Source of the DNA: Caenorhabditis elegans
Lineage: Eukaryota > Nematoda > Chromadorea > Rhabditida > Rhabditidae
Length of the DNA stretch: 64,000 nucleotides
Assembly: GCF_000002985.6 (NCBI RefSeq)
Contig: NC_003284.9
Span: 10,602,001-10,666,000 of the forward strand
Direction of reading: 5' to 3'
The notes under the pieces are model-generated. The model was not told the origin of the DNA. It saw only the letters and a program-made list of their open reading frames with translations, and ran no database searches. Below are positions 60,401 through 64,000 of this stretch, piece after piece. The translations under genes were made by a program, and so were the position numbers. Position 1 is the first letter of the stretch, and every line of letters begins with the position of its first letter.

Positions 60401-63400
60401 AACAGTTGTTTTTGAACTTTTTTCATTGAATGTCTCGGATTATTGGGTGTTGATGAGTGTCTGTCTGCATGACAAATTTGTTTTAAACGAAGGGACTTAA
60501 GATTAAACAGATGCGAACATATTGAGATATATCCCTTTTTAGGTTGTTAGTTTAGCATATCAAAGTTTTTTAGTCAATGTGAGAATATTCTCATATACTA
60601 AAAATCACGCGCAAAAATTATCCATCGCGAGAATAAACAAGCAGAAAATCTAGGTAACCAGTGATCTGGCTTAATTGGAATCAGTATGAATTCATGTGAC
60701 TTTTTTGCTTTGTTTTTGCCAATATCGAAATCAACTTAGCTTCTCTTGTTAAATTTAATTTGTATTTAATATTAATATTAAACATGTTTTTCAGTATCCA
60801 TTGACATCCCCAGTCGGCTCTAGTGCATCTGACTCTCCACCAAACCGAAGTTTAACAATGATGCACAACGGCGAAAAAAGTCCAGATGGCGTAAGTGGGA
60901 GTGCTGGAAAAGTAAAAATGAAACTTGTAAAATTAATCAGCCTGGGTTGGCTTGAAGCTGCACATGTTGTGAATGTAACATTTAAATCAGCAAAAATACT
61001 TTTGAATCAAAAATCTTGTAGAAGCACTATATAGTGAACTACTATGTGATGTGCTTTGTTGATTTTTTCATGATTATACGTTGAGCTATTCAGCTTTTAG
61101 CATGAAACAGGCAACACCTGTTTCTGTAAATGTGTTCAGTCCTTTATGCACCCTGTCTGTTTGGCCGTGCTCGAGTCTGAATTGGAACATGTTTTCGGAA
61201 CACAACATTGATTATCTCCCAATCACACTTTTATCAACTATCTTTTTAGTATGATCCAAACATTATGGCTCATCGTGCCCCGCCGCCATCCTTCAACAAT
61301 AGGCCTAAAATGGATAGTGGACAGGTAATTATGTTTCTTCTACGCATCTTTTTAACTTTCTAACATCAGTTGGTATGCATCTTTATCTCACCACTACTGC
61401 ACTTATAAATTCAAGACTAATACACATCAAAAAATCGCTAAAAATTCATCATTCTTGTTGAACTTTTCGTGTAAACAGTGTGACATTACAGTTTATGTTT
61501 TTCAGTATCCATTGAAACTCTTTATTATTTTTAAAGGAAACTGTTCTATTTTAACAACAAATTTTTCAAATTATTATTCATATTTATGAACTACAACATT
61601 TTCCAATTGTTTTCAACGTTGTAATAATTTTTTAAACTTACAAAAATATATTTTTTCAGGTTGTTCTTTCCACGGAAGAATATAAACAACTCTTGTCTCG
61701 AATTCCCGGTGCCCAAGTCCCTGGTCTTATGAATGAAGAAGAACCTATCAACAAACGGTACTTACTCACAAATCTACAGACTAATTAAAATTCTATAAAT
61801 TTGCAGTGCGGCATACAATTGCAATGGTCATCCAATGCCAGCTGAAACAACACCACCCTACAGTGCTCCGATGAGTGACATGAGCCTCTCGCGCCACAAC
61901 TCCACATCATCTGGTACTGAAAAAAACCATATGACGCATTCAACCGTGTCAGCCATTCCAGGCAATAGTGCACAAAATCATTTCGATATTGCATCGTTTG
62001 GTATGGGAATCGTGACTGCAACCGGAGGTGGTGATGCTGCCGAAGAGATGTACAAACGGATGAACATGTTTTACGAAAATTGCATCCAATCGGCTCTCGA
62101 CAGCCCAGAAAATCAAGAACCAAAACCACAAGAGGCAATGATTCCAAAGGAAGAATACGTAAGTCTCTATTCATTGTCTTGCATTGTCTTGTGTCTTATC
62201 GGTCTTTGAAATTGGTGTCGCGCAGGGGAGGAGTAAAGCAGAAAAAGACCATCGCATTTCTGCACTTTAAGGCAGTGCCAGACGGTGGCAGAACAGAAAA
62301 GACTGCCTTTTCGCGTCAAGGCTATCATATGTCAAACCTACCATTTTCCGAGACACAGTTTCATTGTCCCATTCCGATCGACATATATCATTTTTTTATA
62401 TTTAGATGACTCCAACACATGGTTTTCAATATCAATCTGATCCGTATCAAGTTCCACCAGCAGAAAGAAACATCAATTATCAACTGAATGCCGCTGAGCT
62501 TAAAGCACTGGATGCTGTCCGAGAAGCTTTCTATGGTATGGACGACCCAATGGAGCAGGGACGTCAAATGCAGTCATTCCTTAAGGTTTCCCAAAAATCC
62601 CAGTGAATCTTGTTCATCGTGTTCTTTAGGCAAACAAAACTCCAGCTGATATTATGAATATTATGGATGTTACCATGAGGCGTTTCGTCAAAGTTGCCAA
62701 AGGTGTTCCGGCGTTCCGTGAGGTATCTCAGGAAGGAAAGTTTTCGCTTCTCAAGGGGGGAATGATTGAAATGCTGACAGTCCGTGGTGTGACCCGCTAC
62801 GACGCTTCGACCAACTCTTTCAAGACACCAACAATTAAGGGGCAAAACGTTTCCGTCAACGTGGATGATATGTTTGCTAAATTGAATGCAAATGCACAAG
62901 CTCAGAAAGCTAAATGTTTAGAGTACGTTTGCAAAGTTTATCGACAAAAAATCAATAAATCGATTTTAGGTTCTTCGGTTTCTTCGACGAGGAGATTAAA
63001 AAGAATGAACTTGCCGTTTATCTAGTCATGTTGGCTGTTCTCTTCTCTGTCCGCTCTGATCCTCCGATGAACGAAAACGATGTTCGCATCGTTACAGAAC
63101 GACATAATCATTTCATGAGTCTTCTCAACAGGTAATCAATCAACGGATAAAGAAGATATTACAAAACTGGTTTTCAGATATTTGGAATCGTTGTTCGGAG
63201 AGCAGGCCCGCCGTATCTTTGAACGGATTCCAAAAGCACTGGGATTACTTAATGTAAGATATCATAAAAGTAGTATTGTCTTTGGGCAACTTAAATAAAA
63301 TTCAAAACGATAATTTTGAATAATAAATGCACCATAAGAAATCATAAATCATGCTATATAAACACGATAATTTTATGTTTTATTTCAGGAAATTGCTCGT

Positions 63401-63481
63401 AATGCTGGAATGCTGTTCATGGGAACTGTGCGTTCTGGTGAAGCCGAAGAGCTGCCAGGAGAATTTTTCAAAATCAAATAG
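42440..63481 (+). CDS. daf-12: Nuclear hormone receptor DAF-12 (753 aa form)
   Basis: Coding exons: 42440-42550, 43838-43897, 58796-58868, 59303-59385, 59433-59555, 59601-59867, 59934-59981, 60030-60101, 60795-60890, 61250-61324, 61660-61757, 61807-62158, 62406-62585, 62630-62922, 62970-63131, 63178-63253, 63389-63481. All junctions are in phase and give 753 residues, the known DAF-12 length and sequence (start [20 protein letters not shown]). The DNA-binding domain spans about 118-185, with zinc finger one [14 protein letters not shown]-box CESCKAFF (unusual Ser and Ala for the common Gly residues) and finger two ending [12 protein letters not shown] long Gln/Pro/Ser-rich hinge (about 190-480) follows, then the ligand-binding domain (about 500-753). 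It binds dafachronic acids and, in the nucleus, switches between reproductive growth and dauer arrest, and controls stage timing and lifespan. The first exon follows a TTTTTCAG acceptor at 42408, so a leader exon or trans-splicing precedes it. Confidence 0.97.
43615..43788 (+). CDS. daf-12: Candidate alternative first coding exon of daf-12 (58 codons)
   Basis: ATG 43615 opens a non-repetitive frame ([20 protein letters not shown], later [13 protein letters not shown]) that ends at a GTAATT donor with a complete codon. The next base after the 49-base gap is the known acceptor at 43838, so the exon would join [10 protein letters not shown] in frame after an intron of the most common worm length. 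The C-terminal acidic/serine run resembles the NSDDD of the following exon. The frame is also open 141 bases upstream of the ATG. The donor is weak, but its surrounding 14 bases are duplicated 54 bases earlier. Predicted protein: 774 residues. This is an inference from phase and spacing. Confidence 0.55.
45140..45211 (+). CDS. daf-12: Candidate short alternative first exon of daf-12 (24 codons)
   Basis: ATG 45140 sits in an AAAAAATG context, the preferred worm start context. It opens a helix-like peptide ([20 protein letters not shown] and four more codons) that ends at a consensus GTGAGT donor after a complete codon. Joining to the acceptor at 58796 is in frame and gives a protein of 720 residues. 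The upstream 300 bases are GC-richer with CAC/ACG-rich stretches, like other promoters here. No transcript evidence is visible. Confidence 0.45.
46562..46818 (+). CDS. Candidate two-exon small ORF (70 aa) inside a daf-12 intron
   Basis: ATG 46562 opens 51 codons plus one base ([20 protein letters not shown], then [20 protein letters not shown]). A GTATGT donor follows, then a T-rich 44-base intron ending ATTTCCAG. The frame resumes at 46760 as [18 protein letters not shown] and stops at 46818. A second frame just upstream, starting after an AATCCCAG acceptor at 46503 ([20 protein letters not shown]), is also coding-like but ends in a stop. Two adjacent coding-like frames may mean a decayed gene fragment. 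No family recognised. Confidence 0.3.
48898..49553 (+). CDS. daf-12: Long alternative N-terminal exon, probably daf-12 (209 codons)
   Basis: A TTTCTTCAG acceptor at 48897 is followed by an ATG at 48927. A 209-codon frame then ends at a consensus GTAAGT donor with a complete codon, so it fits the shared exon at 58796. The product is acidic, Ser/Asn-rich and disordered-looking ([20 protein letters not shown] at the start), with a basic stretch [14 protein letters not shown] near residue 131 that could be a nuclear signal and resembles the RRKRVTRR of the canonical first exon. The fused receptor would be 905 residues. Openness over 627 bases and codon balance make this the best-supported extra exon. 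It could instead belong to an unknown separate gene, but I see no downstream partner other than daf-12 on this strand. Confidence 0.65.
51900..52226 (+). other. daf-12: Candidate untranslated first exon and promoter of daf-12
   Basis: About 320 bases without a single ATG end at a consensus GTGAGT donor (last exon base 52226). The upstream part (51.75-52.0 kb) is GC-rich with repeated ACGAACGACxACG units. An ATG-free leader spliced to the acceptor at 58796 would start translation at the third codon of that exon (MSTPDDPV), giving a 694-residue receptor with the complete DNA-binding domain. Inference from composition and splice signal. Confidence 0.45.
57692..57760 (+). CDS. daf-12: Candidate short alternative first exon of daf-12 (23 codons)
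   Basis: ATG 57692 opens [20 protein letters not shown] and three more codons, then reaches a GTAACA donor in phase 0, in frame with the acceptor at 58796 (predicted 719 residues). A promoter-like CT-rich block lies at 57.1-57.35 kb. The frame continues open for 26 codons past the donor before a stop, and the donor is not the best consensus, so a chance frame is possible. Confidence 0.35.
58465..58656 (+). CDS. daf-12: Candidate proximal alternative first exon of daf-12 (64 codons)
   Basis: ATG 58465 lies two bases after GTGCAG, which could be a trans-splice acceptor, and follows a GC-rich block (58.31-58.44 kb). The frame ([20 protein letters not shown] at the start, basic [10 protein letters not shown] at the end) can leave in phase 0 at a GTGGGT donor, the same rare donor used in the nearby acyltransferase gene. 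It would then cross a 139-base intron to the acceptor at 58796, for a receptor of 760 residues. The basic end resembles the RKRVTRRRHRRIH of the canonical N-terminus. If unspliced, it stops at 58677. Confidence 0.42.
62159..62405 (+). promoter_or_regulatory. daf-12: GC-richer daf-12 intron, possible internal promoter
   Basis: Unlike the neighbouring daf-12 introns, which are AT-rich, this 247-base intron has a GC-richer core (about 62.21-62.36 kb) containing the MEX-like motif. The exon after it begins exactly with ATG (62406), in frame with the ligand-binding domain. A transcript starting here would encode about 267 residues lacking the DNA-binding domain. DAF-12 is known to have a ligand-domain-only form; that it starts here is my inference. 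Confidence 0.4.
62218..62229 (+). promoter_or_regulatory. MEX-like dosage compensation motif
   Basis: TCGCGCAGGGGA matches the 12-base MEX consensus as I know it (TCGCGCAGGGAG) at the first ten positions. MEX motifs enriched on X are recruitment (rex) sites for the dosage compensation complex. Only one close match was found in the window, so whether it acts as a rex site is unproven. Confidence 0.55.
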
Positions 63482-63522
63482 ACCTACTAGAAATCATCTA
63501 CCAAACGATGCCATGCCTTCAA

Positions 63523-63529
63523 TACCTCA
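63523..63529 (+). promoter_or_regulatory. daf-12: let-7 family seed match (TACCTCA)
   Basis: TACCTCA pairs with let-7 bases 2-7 plus an A opposite base 1 (7mer-A1 type), 42 bases after the stop codon. let-7-family regulation of daf-12 is established; the use of this particular site is not visible from sequence. Confidence 0.6.
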
Positions 63530-63593
63530 CAACTTGATTCTATATTGCCTCCATCCAACAAACTCAATCTAGCCACATTTCTTCTTTTTCACG

Positions 63594-63600
63594 TACCTCA
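63594..63600 (+). promoter_or_regulatory. daf-12: let-7 family seed match (TACCTCA)
   Basis: A second 7mer-A1 match, 71 bases after the first. Spacing of tens of bases between sites is compatible with several Argonaute complexes binding one UTR. Confidence 0.6.
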
Positions 63601-63637
63601 ACCACCCTTTCCATCCTACAAATCGTATAATATTCCT

Positions 63638-63644
63638 CTACCTC
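63638..63644 (+). promoter_or_regulatory. daf-12: let-7 family seed match (CTACCTC)
   Basis: CTACCTC pairs with let-7 bases 2-8 (7mer-m8 type), about 44 bases after the second site. All three sites cluster within 125 bases at the start of the UTR. Confidence 0.65.
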
Positions 63645-64000
63645 TTTAACCAATTCATCATCTTTTTATATTGTTTCTTATTTGCATTCAACTTGGAAAT
63701 AGCCACTATCATATCACTATTGCGTATTTCCTTTCATTTTCTTGTCTTATTTTCTTGAGACCAGCACCAGAAGATTTTTTCGATGGAGAACTAAGCATGA
63801 TAATTTGAAGTTTTCCATTTAAAAAATGCAGGTAATACGGTTAATTCAATCTGCGAGTTGATGTTCGGTCTCCGGTTTTCATGTTCTACTTCTAATGACT
63901 AGAAACCCTTTTATCTAACATCCGGTCCTCCTATCCCTAATGTACCCAGTAGATATTTTTTCCCCGAATGATTAAACCTCCCAGTCAAATATTGTATTTT

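Larger units (their letters stand above)
63482..64000 (+). other. daf-12: daf-12 3' UTR (start; continues past the window)
   Basis: AT-rich, CT-richer than the introns, with no AATAAA before the window end, so the UTR is at least about 500 bases. It contains three let-7-family seed matches, listed separately. A long 3' UTR with such sites fits the known control of DAF-12 by let-7-family microRNAs. Confidence 0.75.

Noticed and set aside
1..64000. tRNA, rRNA or CRISPR features
   Set aside because: No GGTTCGAxTCC-type B box in a cloverleaf context, no rRNA-like block and no regularly spaced direct repeats were seen by eye.

Overview
The window is animal (nematode) DNA: AT-rich, with introns ending in TTTTCAG, many introns of 40-60 bp, a trans-splice-type acceptor just before a start codon, and X-type gene sparsity. 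Joining exons by hand gave proteins that I recognise as Caenorhabditis elegans FLP-19, ABL-1 and DAF-12, so I read it as C. elegans chromosome X. The ABL-1 and DAF-12 models close exactly at 1224 and 753 residues, the lengths I know for those proteins.

Layout. (1) 2.8-3.6 kb, + strand: flp-19, a three-exon FMRFamide-like neuropeptide precursor. (2) 4.2-22.1 kb, - strand, tail to tail with flp-19: abl-1, an Abl non-receptor tyrosine kinase in 18 coding exons. Its start codon is split by an intron, it has an alternative first exon near 11.9 kb, and its 6.1-kb second intron carries two palindromic MITE-like elements and several GC-richer islands. (3) 24.6-26.8 kb, - strand: a ten-exon membrane acyltransferase of the GPAT3/GPAT4 type. 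(4) 26.8-42.4 kb: mostly non-coding, with one or two small candidate ORFs, a strongly GC-rich island at 35.0-35.7 kb and a long hairpin at 40.4 kb. (5) 42.4-63.5 kb, + strand: daf-12, the nuclear receptor for dafachronic acids, with its 3' UTR starting at 63482 and running off the window.

The most interesting structure is at the 5' end of daf-12. Besides the canonical two N-terminal exons I find several separate stretches (43.6, 45.1, 48.9, 57.7 and 58.5 kb) that open with ATG, stay open, and end at a GT donor in phase 0. Each could splice in frame to the shared downstream exons. An ATG-free stretch with a good donor at about 52.0-52.2 kb looks like an untranslated first exon. This suggests that daf-12 is driven by a long array of promoters, each with its own N-terminal peptide, fused to one common DNA-binding and ligand-binding body. 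A near-consensus MEX dosage-compensation motif in a daf-12 intron, and three let-7-family seed matches in the 3' UTR, add regulatory layers.

The genes are not an operon and share no single pathway. flp-19 is neuronal signalling, abl-1 is cytoskeletal and apoptotic signalling, the acyltransferase is lipid synthesis, and daf-12 is hormonal control of dauer, developmental timing and lifespan. No rRNA, tRNA or CRISPR array was recognised.
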